DNA of 44,643 nucleotides from positions 1 to 44,643 of the forward strand of contig JAFGEW010000083.1 in the NCBI GenBank assembly GCA_016931415.1. The letters are read 5' to 3'. A model generated the notes under the pieces. It was not told where the DNA came from. It saw only the letters and a program-made list of their open reading frames with translations, and ran no database searches. Numbering within the stretch: the first letter of the stretch is position 1; each line of letters begins with the position of its first letter. This document shows positions 35,401 to 43,757 of the stretch, in pieces. Both the position numbers and the translations under genes were made by a program. Origin of the DNA: Verrucomicrobiota bacterium (GTDB taxonomy: Bacteria > Auribacterota > JABMQX01 > JAFGEW01).

Positions 35401-35621
35401 AGCTGGTCGAACTCGTCCTCAATGACCTGCGTGATCGACTCCTCGATCTCGTCGGGCGACTTGCCCGCGTCGAGCGTGACGACGAGCGCCGCCTGGAACG
35501 ACACATCCGGATCCTTGGCCCGCGGCAGAGTCGTGTACGTCCAGACACCGAGGATCACGATGAAGACCAACACGAGATGCACGAGCACCGGGTTGTTCAC
35601 GCTGAAGCGCGGCAGGTTCAT
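32472..35621 (-). CDS. RND-family efflux transporter permease (AcrB/CzcA-like)
   Basis: 1049 residues, the full length of an inner-membrane RND pump. The layout is the expected one: N-terminal helix (about 12-30), large periplasmic porter loop, helices 2-7 including GMVVDDAIIILENVYRY near residue 395 (the AcrB Asp-Asp proton relay position), a second porter loop and helices 8-12 with GVIALAGVVVNDSLVLVEF. It uses the proton gradient to export small molecules through the periplasmic adaptor encoded just upstream, whose stop overlaps this start by four bases. No outer-membrane TolC-like gene follows, so the channel must be encoded elsewhere. Substrate class cannot be told from sequence; drug-type is more likely than metal-type. 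Confidence 0.95.
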   Translation of the reverse strand: MNLPRFSVNNPVLVHLVLVFIVILGVWTYTTLPRAKDPDVSFQAALVVTLDAGKSPDEIEESITQVIEDEFDQLTDINNIRSVSSEGISTIFIEYDESIRDIDPVVQDLRNVVNQVQNDLPDSAEIPLVFKLTTDVVPAVFVVLGGAMTEEQLKLHADALEDRIKLVRDVGKVELFGARDREVHVLVDPDRLNAHGLTFADVRRAVQQRHRNVSAGTLDVGRKEELIRVEGEFAGVREFEDLVLLSSSGGSTVRLGDVGRCELGYEDATAEAQLNGESALVLIVYRRKDGNVVRAVDGIKQLVEQYRRETRGAVQLTTVYDTAREIRSQLGMLVKNGLIGMALVLVLLFLFIGFRNALFAFVGIPTTFLLTFIFMKVSGTTINTISLFSLIIVLGMVVDDAIIILENVYRYVERGMAPKQAAIVGASEVALPVTAAVGTTISAFVPMMLVATIIGRYMSVIPKTVIAALAASLFEAFFMLPCHIAEFGRIPAHAAQRISRRHDFRSRLIGQIRRFYRRVGIVCLRWRYVTIAAALALLVGGGVMLGSGLIKVEMFGASDEHERVEIKVWRGVGTRLEETRQTLDRIERIVRDELGDEVNDVLQLAGWVQVQYQETQATHVGTVAVHLKPKSRDLEATVERFRGRVERIPGIEELLIEIPHEGPPMGADVDLQVMGPEFASLERIADAIKEELAAIPSVSEVRDNYLRGKDEVVIRFDEAKSSFLGVSVEAAAATVYAAFEGAIVSQYQYRDEKIDIRVRAIEGARRTLDNLENLKVPSTSGGLVPLKEVAALSVEPGTFRLHHYNRRRAINVTADVDKTASPVEIAKKLEPIAERIVAQHPGYSVKFGGESQETNEQMSELFRAFGFGVLLIYIILAVQFRSYVQPLMIMSIIPFAGFGVIFGLLVSLVVTGNAIFSIPVMVGVIALAGVVVNDSLVLVEFVNRSRRAGLGRWRSILQACAIRVRPIILTSVTTIGGLLPMAFGITGRSQVWGPLASAIAWGLLFSTVLTLVLIPCIYAMLDDIRLRVTKRFFSQSRPVHEVLPLDERE

Positions 35622-36811
35622 TGGCGCTCCGTCTCGTCGCGTGACGCTTCCGCCTCGTCGCGAGACGCGCCCGGTGCGTCAAGACGCGGCGTTGAGAGAT
35701 GTGCGGGCTTGCCCTCGGCCCAGACAACCGTGCTGCCGGGACGTAGGCCTTCCTGCCCCGAGGTCACAACCTCGTCGCCCGCCTCGAGCCCCGCCGTCAC
35801 GATCATCTCATCGCCGCAACGCGCGCCGAGCATGAGCACGCGGAACGACGCGACGCCCCCGGTATCGACGATGAATACGCCCTTCGCCTGTTCCCAGTAC
35901 GTGAGCGCATCGATCGGCACGGTGATGGCGTTCCGCTCGGTCCGCAGCGTGAACGTCACCCGCGCCACCATGCCGATACCGAGCGCGCCGCCGGCGTTCT
36001 CCATCTCGAGCTCGATGGGGAAGCTGCGCGTCATCGCATCGGCCTTGATCGACTTGTAGATGACCCGTCCGGTGAACGCACGCCCCGGCAAGGCATCAAT
36101 GCTCACCGGACAGACAGCGCCCAACGCGACATGCGGCGAATCGCTCTCAGCAACACTCGTAACGATCTTGACCTTGTGCACGTCGGCCACCGTGGCGATC
36201 GGCGTCCCGGGCACGACAAGCTCGCCGACCTCGACAGGCCGCGCGATCACGGTGCCCTCGATCGGGCTGTAGACGATCGTGTCGTTGAAGAGCTTCTCCG
36301 CCAAGTCGTACTGCGCCTTGGCGACGTCGTAGGCGGCCTTCGCCTTGTCATACTCGCTCTGCACCGCGCTGCCCTGCTCGAACAGCCGCTCGGTCCGCTC
36401 GAACGTCGTCGTGGCATCCGACAGCGAAGCCGCCGCCTGCGCAAGCCGCAGCTTGTACTCCTCCTGTTCGAGCTCTGCCAACGGGAGAACGGTTGGAGTG
36501 TTGCCCTCGAGGTCTTCAGCCGCGGCGGGTCTTGGGTGGACGACGTCGCCTTTGTCGAAGTGGAGCTTGAGCACCTCGCCGCTCGTCCGGGCGCTGACGG
36601 TAACCTCTTTCCACGCCTCGACCGTGCCGAGGGTGGTGACCGTGAATGGTACGTCGCGCGCCACGGTTGTCTGCGTCACCACCGGCACGCGCAGCTCTGC
36701 GTCCGTGTCCGCATCCGCATCCGTGGTCGAGTCGCCACAGCCGCCGGTCAGGACCAGAGACACCAGCCCCACGATTAGAACCGAGTGATACCGCCTCTTC
36801 CTCGAACGCAT
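35618..36811 (-). CDS. RND periplasmic adaptor (membrane fusion) lipoprotein
   Basis: 397 residues from the ATG at 36811, which has AAGGAAGG at proper spacing; an in-frame GTG at 36862 is less likely. A lipoprotein signal ends at Cys25 (LTGGC). The barrel-lipoyl-coiled hairpin order is visible: ARTSGEVLKLHFDKGDVV, helical hairpin (about 130-195; LFEQGSAVQSEYDKAKAAYD), then YSPIEGTVIARPVEVGELV and a beta-barrel/membrane-proximal domain. The last residues contain the repeated ASRDEAEASRDETE. It links the RND pump to an outer-membrane channel. Confidence 0.93.
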   Translation of the reverse strand: MRSRKRRYHSVLIVGLVSLVLTGGCGDSTTDADADTDAELRVPVVTQTTVARDVPFTVTTLGTVEAWKEVTVSARTSGEVLKLHFDKGDVVHPRPAAAEDLEGNTPTVLPLAELEQEEYKLRLAQAAASLSDATTTFERTERLFEQGSAVQSEYDKAKAAYDVAKAQYDLAEKLFNDTIVYSPIEGTVIARPVEVGELVVPGTPIATVADVHKVKIVTSVAESDSPHVALGAVCPVSIDALPGRAFTGRVIYKSIKADAMTRSFPIELEMENAGGALGIGMVARVTFTLRTERNAITVPIDALTYWEQAKGVFIVDTGGVASFRVLMLGARCGDEMIVTAGLEAGDEVVTSGQEGLRPGSTVVWAEGKPAHLSTPRLDAPGASRDEAEASRDETERQ

Positions 36812-36872
36812 TGCGCGCCTTCCTTCCAGCCAAGAGCCTGCGGGTCCGGACCCGCCCTGCACAGTGCCGCTA

Positions 36873-36901
36873 CTGATAGCTCAGACGCCGCAGCCTTTCA
36901 A
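36873..36901 (-). promoter_or_regulatory. promoter of the RND efflux operon
   Basis: On the minus strand, TTGAAA (36901-36896), a 17-base spacer and TATCAG (36878-36873), giving a leader of about 55 bases to the ATG at 36811. It lies in the 199-base divergent gap shared with the DUF3160 gene. Confidence 0.55.
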
Positions 36902-37010
36902 GAGGCGGTCAAACACCACGAACACGAATCTGCATCCTTGCGAACGCGCTCCGGACAAGGTATCTCTCAAAGGGATCGGGTGCTGGCCCCTGACATGGAT
37001 GAGGCACATC

Positions 37011-39356
37011 ATGAACCGCCGGCTGGTCATCGTCGCCGTCCTGCTCGTGCTCTTCAGCTCTCTGGGCGCCTGCACAAGGCCAACGAGCGACGGCGAGCAG
37101 CCTGTCGAGGTCAAGACGCCAGACCGGGTTGCCGTCGAGATCGCCGCCCGCCTTGAACCGCCGTCGCGCCCAAAACCTGTTTTTTTCCTGTTCTACACGC
37201 CTCCCAAGCTCGACATCGAGGCGAAAATCCCACCCTATGAGCTGCCGCTGAAGCCTGAGGTCATCGCCAACTGGGCCGAGGCGAGCGATCATTTCAGGAA
37301 CCAGGGCACGGCCGAGTTGGTCCTCAAGAACGGCTTCGCCGTCGAGGAGGGCTGGGGCGAGCAGCTCGGCCTCATGGACACCGCCTACGACGAGTTGCCC
37401 CACGGCGTGCCGGCTTTCCTCACAGCCGACACTGTGCTCCACTTCCAGCACGTGCTCTACGACCAACTCTTCCGTGAGATCGAGCAAGCCTACCTGCTTG
37501 CCGACCTCCAGGCGATCACCGACACCGCGCTCGATTGGTTCACCCAGTCCTATAACGCGCACCAGGCGTCGGCCGGCGTATCGCCAAAGCAATCGGTCGC
37601 CGCACGGCGCGACCTCGCCTACTTCGCCGTCGCCGCCCGCCTGCTCGACCCGAAGGCCGCCATCCCCAAACACGTCGAGAAAGAGGTGCTCGCCGAGCTG
37701 CGCAATATCGATGCCGGAACGATCGCCGCCAGCCCGATCTTCATCTACCGCATCGACTACAGCCAGCTCAAGCCGCGCGGCCATTACACGTCGACCGCGG
37801 CGCTCGAACGCTACTTCCGCGCCATGATGTGGTACGCCCAGTGCGCGTTCCTTTTTCAGCCCGGCATCGTCGATGCCGGCACCGCCGACATCCAGACGAT
37901 CCAGGCCGTCCAGATCGGCGGCTTCCTCATGGCGAAAGGAAACGTGCTGGCGAAGTGGAAGCAGATCCACGCGGTCGTCGAGCTCTTCGCCGGAGCCATG
38001 GATGACGTCTCAGTCGCCGACGTCATCCGCATCAAGCAGGAACTTGACGCTGCCCTGGCCGCCGGCGCGATGGCTGGCGCGTCTCTGGGCGAATCGGCCT
38101 ACCTCGCCCGCCTCCGCGAACGGCTGAATGCCCTCCCACCGCCTCGAATCCACAACGCGGCCGGCCTGCCAGTCCGTGAGGGCGTCGTCACGCCGGAGCG
38201 CCGCAGGCAGTGGCTCAACGAGGCCCGTGGCATGCGCTTCTTCGGCCAGCGCTTCAGCCTCGATGGCCACGCCATGAGCGAACTCATAGGCCTACTCTAC
38301 AGCGGAACTGGAGAACCGTTCACTCTGACGCTCGGAACCGGTTTGCCCAAGCGCGGCTATCCGTCGCCGCTCGACGTAATGACGCTGCTGGGATCGACGC
38401 GCGCCGAGGACCTGCTCCGGGCCGCCGGCGATGCTGACTACGTCCACTACAACCCCGCCTTGGCGGGGCTCAAGGCCGAGTTCGCCGCATTGACGAGCGC
38501 CGACTGGCATGCCAGCCTGGCAAGCGCCCGGCTTGATCTGCTCAGGACGCTGCTCGCGCCCGTCCCGGAAGGCTACCCGTCGGCAATCAGAACACCCGCA
38601 TCGCATGAGCGCTCCCTGCGGACCGCCCTCGCATCGTGGGTCCAACTCAAGCACGACATGGTGCTCGCGCACAAACAGCCGTACCTCGGAACCGAGTCGC
38701 TCTCCGGCCCGTCGTGGGATTACGCCGAGCCGCTGCCACAGCTCTACGCCGAGGTCCGCGCCATGAATGGCGCTGTGCTCGTCGGCGCGCGCGTCATGTG
38801 TCCCGACCTGATTGATTGGCGCGAGGTTTGGACTCGACTGGTGAACGTGTTCGTACGCGCCGCCGGCTTCGACGCAATCCGGTACCAAGCCGACATGCGG
38901 GAACGACCGCCCTACCTGTACCAGATCATCAGATTCAACCGCTGGCTGGACCGCTTGATCGCCATCTCGGAGAAGGAGCTTCGGCATGAGCCGCTCGATG
39001 AGTATGACGCCTGGTTCTTCGGCAAGCTCGATAAGGACGTAGCCATCCTTCTCGGTGCCGCCCGGGAAGATGCGAAAGGCCCCGTCGTGGTCGACGTCGC
39101 GACGGAGCCGAACGAAGGCCGCGTGCTCGAAGTCGCCACCGGCCGCCTCGACTTGCTCTGGATCGTCATCCGGATGCCCGACGGCCAGAACGTCCTGTGC
39201 GCCGGGCCGGTCATGAGCTACTACGAGTTCAAGCAGCCGCTCGAAGCCCGCCTCACAAACCAAGAATGGCGCATCATGCTCGACACCGACGCGGCACCCG
39301 ACCCACCGATCTGGACCAAGTCCTTCCTCACTCGCGACTCGGAAGGCGGACGGTGA
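37011..39356 (+). CDS. DUF3160 lipoprotein
   Basis: 781 residues from the ATG at 37011, with GATGAGG seven bases upstream; the frame opens earlier but only this start gives a lipoprotein signal (MNRRLVIVAVLLVLFSSLGA, then Cys21). The DUF3160 hallmark lies near residues 130-165 (VPAFLTADTVLHFQHVLYDQL), with later family blocks (RFFGQRFSLDGHAMSELI, LDVMTLLGS, KHDMVLAHKQPY). The family is helical, secreted, common in Planctomycetes, Chloroflexi and deltaproteobacteria, and of unknown function. It is divergent from the RND operon. Confidence 0.9.
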   Translation: MNRRLVIVAVLLVLFSSLGACTRPTSDGEQPVEVKTPDRVAVEIAARLEPPSRPKPVFFLFYTPPKLDIEAKIPPYELPLKPEVIANWAEASDHFRNQGTAELVLKNGFAVEEGWGEQLGLMDTAYDELPHGVPAFLTADTVLHFQHVLYDQLFREIEQAYLLADLQAITDTALDWFTQSYNAHQASAGVSPKQSVAARRDLAYFAVAARLLDPKAAIPKHVEKEVLAELRNIDAGTIAASPIFIYRIDYSQLKPRGHYTSTAALERYFRAMMWYAQCAFLFQPGIVDAGTADIQTIQAVQIGGFLMAKGNVLAKWKQIHAVVELFAGAMDDVSVADVIRIKQELDAALAAGAMAGASLGESAYLARLRERLNALPPPRIHNAAGLPVREGVVTPERRRQWLNEARGMRFFGQRFSLDGHAMSELIGLLYSGTGEPFTLTLGTGLPKRGYPSPLDVMTLLGSTRAEDLLRAAGDADYVHYNPALAGLKAEFAALTSADWHASLASARLDLLRTLLAPVPEGYPSAIRTPASHERSLRTALASWVQLKHDMVLAHKQPYLGTESLSGPSWDYAEPLPQLYAEVRAMNGAVLVGARVMCPDLIDWREVWTRLVNVFVRAAGFDAIRYQADMRERPPYLYQIIRFNRWLDRLIAISEKELRHEPLDEYDAWFFGKLDKDVAILLGAAREDAKGPVVVDVATEPNEGRVLEVATGRLDLLWIVIRMPDGQNVLCAGPVMSYYEFKQPLEARLTNQEWRIMLDTDAAPDPPIWTKSFLTRDSEGGR

Positions 39357-39648
39357 CACGGGGTGAACCCGCAGGAACCCGAATCCAGGAGCACGGCGCC
39401 CATAGCACAACGTGCAGCCTCCAACTGGCCGCACGCCGCGTGCAGTGCAGTGGCCTGCCTCGTAGGGGACTCGCGGTGGACCTGCCACGCGTTCAGGCAG
39501 GCACACAGAGCGGCTCCGGGGTCTGCGCATCACGGGACACTTCGTGAAGGAATGCGCTCGATCAGCCTACGCTCCCCCGAAACCCGGGATGAAGCCCCCT
39601 ACCTGAGGTGCAACAGGTATGGCGTCCCGAATGGCGTGATAGGGCGCG

Positions 39649-39783
39649 CGCATACTTGTTTCGGTGTTGGATTTCCTCGAACTGGGACCGGGGCCGGTTC
39701 AGGAGCTGGCAGTTCTTGGGGCGTCGTTTGCGGGCGCGGGGTTCGAGCCGGACGGGTTTCCCTCTCGGCTGCACGTCGTTCAT
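39649..39783 (-). pseudogene. decayed C-terminus of an IS4-family-like transposase
   Basis: The minus-strand frame reads GKPVRLEPRARKRRPKN, then CQLLNRPRSQFEEIQHRN. This matches the common end of IS4-type transposases (R.EPR..KRRPK.Y.LL..PR). No start, catalytic DDE region or terminal inverted repeats are seen nearby, and the frame runs on beyond the usual stop. The rest of the 39357-39972 gap, about 480 bases, shows no gene. Confidence 0.5.
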
Positions 39784-39972
39784 CGAGCGCCTCGAGCGCC
39801 TGCTTGACTGGCCTTTGCAGCCCCGAAAACCGGGTCGAAGACCGATGAATATGGCGCAATAGGTGTGGTTGGTTGGTGTCCCCCGGTTTCAACCTACCTT
39901 CCACTGCCTGGTATACGAGGCGATCTCCGACCCGTAAGCCCTGTTGCCAACGACGGCACTGCTGAAGGATCC

Positions 39973-40875
39973 ATGAAAGAGAGTAGAACCATGGTTACCC
40001 GGATAGCTCTTCTGCTTGTGAGTGCATGCGTGATGACCTGGGGACGCTTGGCGTCGGCGGGTGAGATGACCGCCGCCGAAGAGGCGTTCCGCCGATGCTT
40101 CGTGAATCAGCCGCCTCCGGCCGAACTCGAGAGACGACTCGAGAAGACGTTGGCGCTCTACGAAGAGAGTGATGTCACCGACCATACCCGCCTCGCCCTC
40201 GCGACCGTGAGGCGACAGCTTGGCGAGACCAAATCGGCGGTTTCGATGCTGGAGCAGGTGGTCGATGATGGGGAGGCCACGGCGCTCTATCTGGACTACT
40301 TCCGGCGAGGCGGGCTAAGCGAGCAGGAAATGCCCGTGGTGCGAGACCTGTTTGACTACTACCGCACGGCGCCGGACCGCAGTTCCGATCACGCGTTGCT
40401 TGCGCTTGCGGCCATCTATGCCCAAGACAGCGAGTGGGACAAGGCCTGGGAGACACTCGAGCGGCTGCGTGACAAGTACCCGCATGGCGATCGAGTCGAG
40501 GAAGACAGCGTCTTCTTCGAGGTGCTCAGGAAGAAGCACGGCTCGGGCGAGGACGGGCAGATCCCCGCGCCGGTCGCCTCGGCGCTCGCCTACAGGCCGC
40601 GCCCTCACCTCCTTGGCCTGGAGTATCAGCTCGCGCTGACCCGATCGTGCGACGAGTTCTCGTCGATGCGTCCGGCAATCCTGGCCGCGATCGTCCGCGA
40701 CTACCGCACCGTCCTCGACCCGGAACGCGTGACCGGCTATGCTCAGGAAGGTCTCGACCTCCTCAGGCAGAAACGCGAACAAGGCAACAGACAACCCGAA
40801 GACCGGGTCCTCGAAGCGGTCTTCACGGAAGCCGTCGAGGAGAACACGCCAACGCCTGAGGACACTGGCGAGTAG
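39973..40875 (+). CDS. secreted helical-repeat (TPR-like) protein
   Basis: 300 residues. Two starts are possible: ATG 39973, with AAGGA three bases away, and ATG 39991, with GAGAG eight bases away; both lead into the signal peptide VTRIALLLVSACVMTWGRLASA. The mature part is alpha-helical with TPR-like pairs (HALLALAAIYAQDSEWDKAWETLERLRDKYP). The acidic tail ends EENTPTPEDTGE. No enzymatic motif is visible. It stands alone on the plus strand and ends at a perfect hairpin. Confidence 0.7.
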   Translation: MKESRTMVTRIALLLVSACVMTWGRLASAGEMTAAEEAFRRCFVNQPPPAELERRLEKTLALYEESDVTDHTRLALATVRRQLGETKSAVSMLEQVVDDGEATALYLDYFRRGGLSEQEMPVVRDLFDYYRTAPDRSSDHALLALAAIYAQDSEWDKAWETLERLRDKYPHGDRVEEDSVFFEVLRKKHGSGEDGQIPAPVASALAYRPRPHLLGLEYQLALTRSCDEFSSMRPAILAAIVRDYRTVLDPERVTGYAQEGLDLLRQKREQGNRQPEDRVLEAVFTEAVEENTPTPEDTGE

Positions 40876-40893
40876 GACGAGTCGGAGTGCAAA

Positions 40894-40933
40894 CGCGGGC
40901 GCTGCTCGACGTGTGTGCCGAGCAGCGCCCGCG
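40894..40933. terminator. perfect 15-bp hairpin between convergent genes
   Basis: Bases 40894-40908 pair with 40919-40933 around a 10-base loop. The stem is very GC-rich; on the minus strand TTT follows. Placed 18 bases after the plus-strand stop and 33 before the end of the minus-strand gene, it probably terminates both. Confidence 0.75.
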
Positions 40934-40966
40934 CTTCTCGTGTCGTCGGATGTCTGCCGCCGGTTC

Positions 40967-41599
40967 CTAATAGTGGCTCAGGCGGTAGACCTTGTAGGGG
41001 ACGACGATCCAGTCGTTCTCGAGCAAGGGATTCTGTGGGGCATTCGCAAGGTCCTCGAGCTTGCCATAGCGGATGAGCTCGACGCGGTCGGCGCCCTTGC
41101 GGTAGAGGCGCACGATGCCCTTTTCGGCCTTGCCGGTCAGCTTCCCGCCCGAGACGACAGCGTCGTAGAGCGTCAGGCCCTCGCGGTAAGCGCGGAACCC
41201 GCCCTCGGCCACCTCGCCGGAGATCAGGTAGAGACCGAGCTTGACGTGGACCTTGATGGTGCTCGGATCACCCGAAAACTCCTCGGTCCCGCCGTAGAGC
41301 GCGCGCACGGTCTGCGTGAACTCCTCGATCGTGCTCCCGGCCGCGCGCACATAGCCGACCAGCGCCAGCGCAACGTCGCCATCGGTGCGCACACGCCCGA
41401 TGCTGTTCGCCGTGGGGCACGTGTCGCAGATGATCTGCACAAAGTCGCCCGCTTGAATCACGGTGTTCGAATCGTCCACCGAAGCCGCCGCGTGCACCGC
41501 GTCGTTGGGGACAAAGACCGGGGTCGCAGCCCTTCTGGTCGCCCCACACCCGGCAGTCACGACGAGAGCGACACAACACAGAGCAATCATCCACTTCAT
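40967..41599 (-). CDS. polysaccharide-export (Wza-like) lipoprotein
   Basis: 210 residues from the ATG at 41599, with GGAGG upstream. The lipoprotein signal ends at Cys18 (VVTAGC). It has a Poly_export-type domain (QAGDFVQIICDTC, VRTDGDVALALVGYVRAAG) followed by one SLBB-like beta-grasp segment (YLISGEVAEGGF, LTLYDAVVSGGKL). It is much shorter than Wza (about 380), with one SLBB unit, like the minimal outer-membrane export proteins of planctomycetes. No polysaccharide polymerase or co-polymerase is nearby. The preceding TPR gene is 76 bases upstream, so they are probably co-transcribed. Confidence 0.85.
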   Translation of the reverse strand: MKWMIALCCVALVVTAGCGATRRAATPVFVPNDAVHAAASVDDSNTVIQAGDFVQIICDTCPTANSIGRVRTDGDVALALVGYVRAAGSTIEEFTQTVRALYGGTEEFSGDPSTIKVHVKLGLYLISGEVAEGGFRAYREGLTLYDAVVSGGKLTGKAEKGIVRLYRKGADRVELIRYGKLEDLANAPQNPLLENDWIVVPYKVYRLSHY

Positions 41600-41675
41600 G
41601 CCGGCACCTCCATACGCCACATGTATGATCCCATCCTGCACACGGCCCGGCGCAAGCGCAGACGCCCCGCCCGGT

Positions 41676-43106
41676 CTACTCGCCACCGCCCTGCTTCACC
41701 GCCTTGTAGAGCTTCTCGACGCGCTCGGCGATGTCGCGGAAGCCGATGTCCTCGGCGTAGATGACCTTGTAGTGCTTGAGCGATTCCTCGGCCTTGCCCA
41801 TGTCCTCGTAGGTACGCGCAAGGTTGTAGATCACGTCCTTCTTGACCGAGTCCATCATGTGCATCGTGCCGAGCGCCGTCTTGAACTGGTCAACGGCAAG
41901 GTCGAGCAGCCCCTTCTGGCGGAAGCACTCGCCGAGGTAGTTGAGCGACATCGCCTGCTTCTGCGCGTTGTTCTTCGACTGCTGAAACTGCTTGATCGCC
42001 TCGTCGGTCTGGCCGTCGAGCATCAGCGCGTAGCCGTACTCGAACCGCAGCGGCATGTTGCTCGGGTACTTGTGAACGCGCGCCGCAAGATCCTCGAGCA
42101 TGAAGCGCGTTTTATCGCGCCGGCGTTCCTCGACCTGCTGTTTGAGCGCGGCATCGCCCGGGTTGGCCCGGGCCGCGTCCTCGGCCTGCTCGATGAGATG
42201 GTCATGCTTCTTGACGAGCACGCGGTAGCGCAACTCCGGCAGGTCGGGGTCGCCCGGGTTGAGATCGATCGCGTTGTTGAAGGCCTCGACCGCTTCGTCG
42301 TAGCGGTGGGCTTCGAGGAACTCGTTCGCCAGCCGCTTGACCAAGTCCACCTTTTCCGGCTCGGCGGCGATGCGCCTCTTGTAGTCCTCGATGAGCGCGG
42401 TGCGGTCGTCCTCGGTCTTCTCGACACGCAGCCGTTTCTCGGTCAGCTTCGCCTCGGCCTCGTCCTTGAGGCTCGAGCGGAACGACGAGGTATCCTCCCA
42501 CTTGCCCTTGCTGATCGTGGCCAGCGCGGCGAGGTCGTGCAGCGCGTGCAGCGCGTCCTTGTCGCTGGGCTTCGTGCTGAGCACCTTCTGCCAAGCGACC
42601 TTCGCTTCCTCGATCTGGCCGTTGGCCCGGTACATCTCGCCCATGAGCCGCTGGGTCGCGTCGCTGTTGGGGCTGGCCTTGTAGACGTACTCCATCGAGT
42701 TGACGGCGACTTCCGGCATGTCGAGCTTGAGCGCGGCCTTGGCGTGCCCCTTGAGGGCCCCCGAGTTGGTCGGGTCGCGCTTGAGCACCCCTTCGTAGGC
42801 GCGCAGAGCGGCGTTCATGTTGCCGAAGCTCTCGTTCCAGAACGCCGCGAGCCAGTATGGAATGCTCAGCAAGGCGCCGCCCATCTTGCGCAGAATGGCC
42901 GGCGACTTGCCGTTCTCCCACTTCTGCATCTCCGTCTCGCGCAGCTTGGTGCGCGCCACGATGAAGGTCGGCGCCTGCTTGAGCGCCTCGAGAAACAGCG
43001 TGATCGCGTAGTCGTAGTTGTTCTTCTCGGCCGCTCCCAGGCCGCGCTCGTACAGGTCCACCGCTTTCTTCGGGACTGATACCTTCGCCTGGATGCCACC
43101 GGCCAT
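41676..43106 (-). CDS. tetratricopeptide-repeat protein
   Basis: 476 residues, cytosolic (no signal). The start has AGGAGG eight bases upstream, and the longer frame to 43148 lacks a site. TPR units recur across the protein: YDYAITLFLEALKQAP, GQIEEAKVAWQKVLSTKP, HRYDEAVEAFNNAIDLNP, GLLDLAVDQFKTAL, GKAEESLKHYKVI. A long charged coiled segment lies around 210-260. It is a protein-interaction scaffold of unknown partner, with a strong promoter directly upstream. Confidence 0.85.
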   Translation of the reverse strand: MAGGIQAKVSVPKKAVDLYERGLGAAEKNNYDYAITLFLEALKQAPTFIVARTKLRETEMQKWENGKSPAILRKMGGALLSIPYWLAAFWNESFGNMNAALRAYEGVLKRDPTNSGALKGHAKAALKLDMPEVAVNSMEYVYKASPNSDATQRLMGEMYRANGQIEEAKVAWQKVLSTKPSDKDALHALHDLAALATISKGKWEDTSSFRSSLKDEAEAKLTEKRLRVEKTEDDRTALIEDYKRRIAAEPEKVDLVKRLANEFLEAHRYDEAVEAFNNAIDLNPGDPDLPELRYRVLVKKHDHLIEQAEDAARANPGDAALKQQVEERRRDKTRFMLEDLAARVHKYPSNMPLRFEYGYALMLDGQTDEAIKQFQQSKNNAQKQAMSLNYLGECFRQKGLLDLAVDQFKTALGTMHMMDSVKKDVIYNLARTYEDMGKAEESLKHYKVIYAEDIGFRDIAERVEKLYKAVKQGGGE

Positions 43107-43190
43107 CTCATTGCCTCCTCGGGAACATTGACGCTGACTCAACACCATGACGCCGGCGTCCGAACGTCAAGGGCCGCGCGCCTACCCATG

Positions 43191-43219
43191 CTTATAGGTT
43201 TGATGGTCCGTCTTGTCAA
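43191..43219 (-). promoter_or_regulatory. strong sigma70-like promoter of the TPR gene
   Basis: On the minus strand, a perfect TTGACA (43219-43214), a 17-base spacer and TATAAG (43196-43191). The predicted leader is about 78 bases. Confidence 0.72.
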
Positions 43220-43281
43220 CTCACAGAACGGGCCCCCGGCAGGATAAGGCTGGGCCGATGCCAAGACGGAGAGGGTAGAAA

Positions 43282-43319
43282 ACAGGCGGCCCGCCGAGGG
43301 AATGAAGCGGGCCGCCTGT
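43282..43319 (-). terminator. perfect 13-bp hairpin, terminator-like on the minus strand
   Basis: Bases 43282-43294 pair with 43307-43319 around a 12-base loop. On the minus strand the stem ends in four Ts then CTACC. It lies upstream of the TPR promoter, so it would end a transcript starting further right, either a small RNA or antisense readthrough. Confidence 0.5.
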
Positions 43320-43594
43320 CCAGAGAGAAGGCTACGTCCGCCGCCTGCGCGGCGGGGGCCGCCGGAGCGGCACAAGCCGCCCGTGCGGTGAGAGGAGGAT
43401 CTCCAGTTTCGAGTCAAAGAGTCCGGGATGAATCGGACGAGCCATTATGGGCTGAACCTATTTCCCCTGCCTATCCGGCCGCTCCATAAACCATGCAGCT
43501 CCCGCTGCTATCGTCTCGTCCGTCCATCCTTTCGAGCCGGTTTCCCGACCCTCAATGACAGAAACGCCCTCCCCGTGCAGGATGGTTCCGCCCC

Positions 43595-43623
43595 TTGCCG
43601 TTTTTCGGCACCACCGCTAGAAT
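43595..43623 (+). promoter_or_regulatory. promoter of the right-hand DUF58 gene
   Basis: TTGCCG (43595-43600), a 17-base spacer and TAGAAT (43618-43623). The predicted leader to the ATG at 43758 is about 128 bases. Confidence 0.52.
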
Positions 43624-43757
43624 CGACCACCGAGACGCCCGACAGCCGCTGAGCTAACGTGCGAGGAGAGCCAAACTTACGGCCCGACGGCGGGACGAGG
43701 CAGACGAGACGCAAGAGCCGTCTCGCACCCCCGGCGAGGCGCCGCCAAGAGAGACCG

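Larger units (their letters stand above)
43107..43757. other. 651-base divergent intergenic region
   Basis: It lies between the TPR gene (minus) and the DUF58 gene (plus). It holds a strong minus-strand promoter (43191-43219), a perfect hairpin with a short T-run on the minus strand (43282-43319), a smaller hairpin (43338-43355) and a plus-strand promoter (43595-43623). I see no protein gene; the 43320-43590 part could hold a small minus-strand RNA. Confidence 0.55.
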
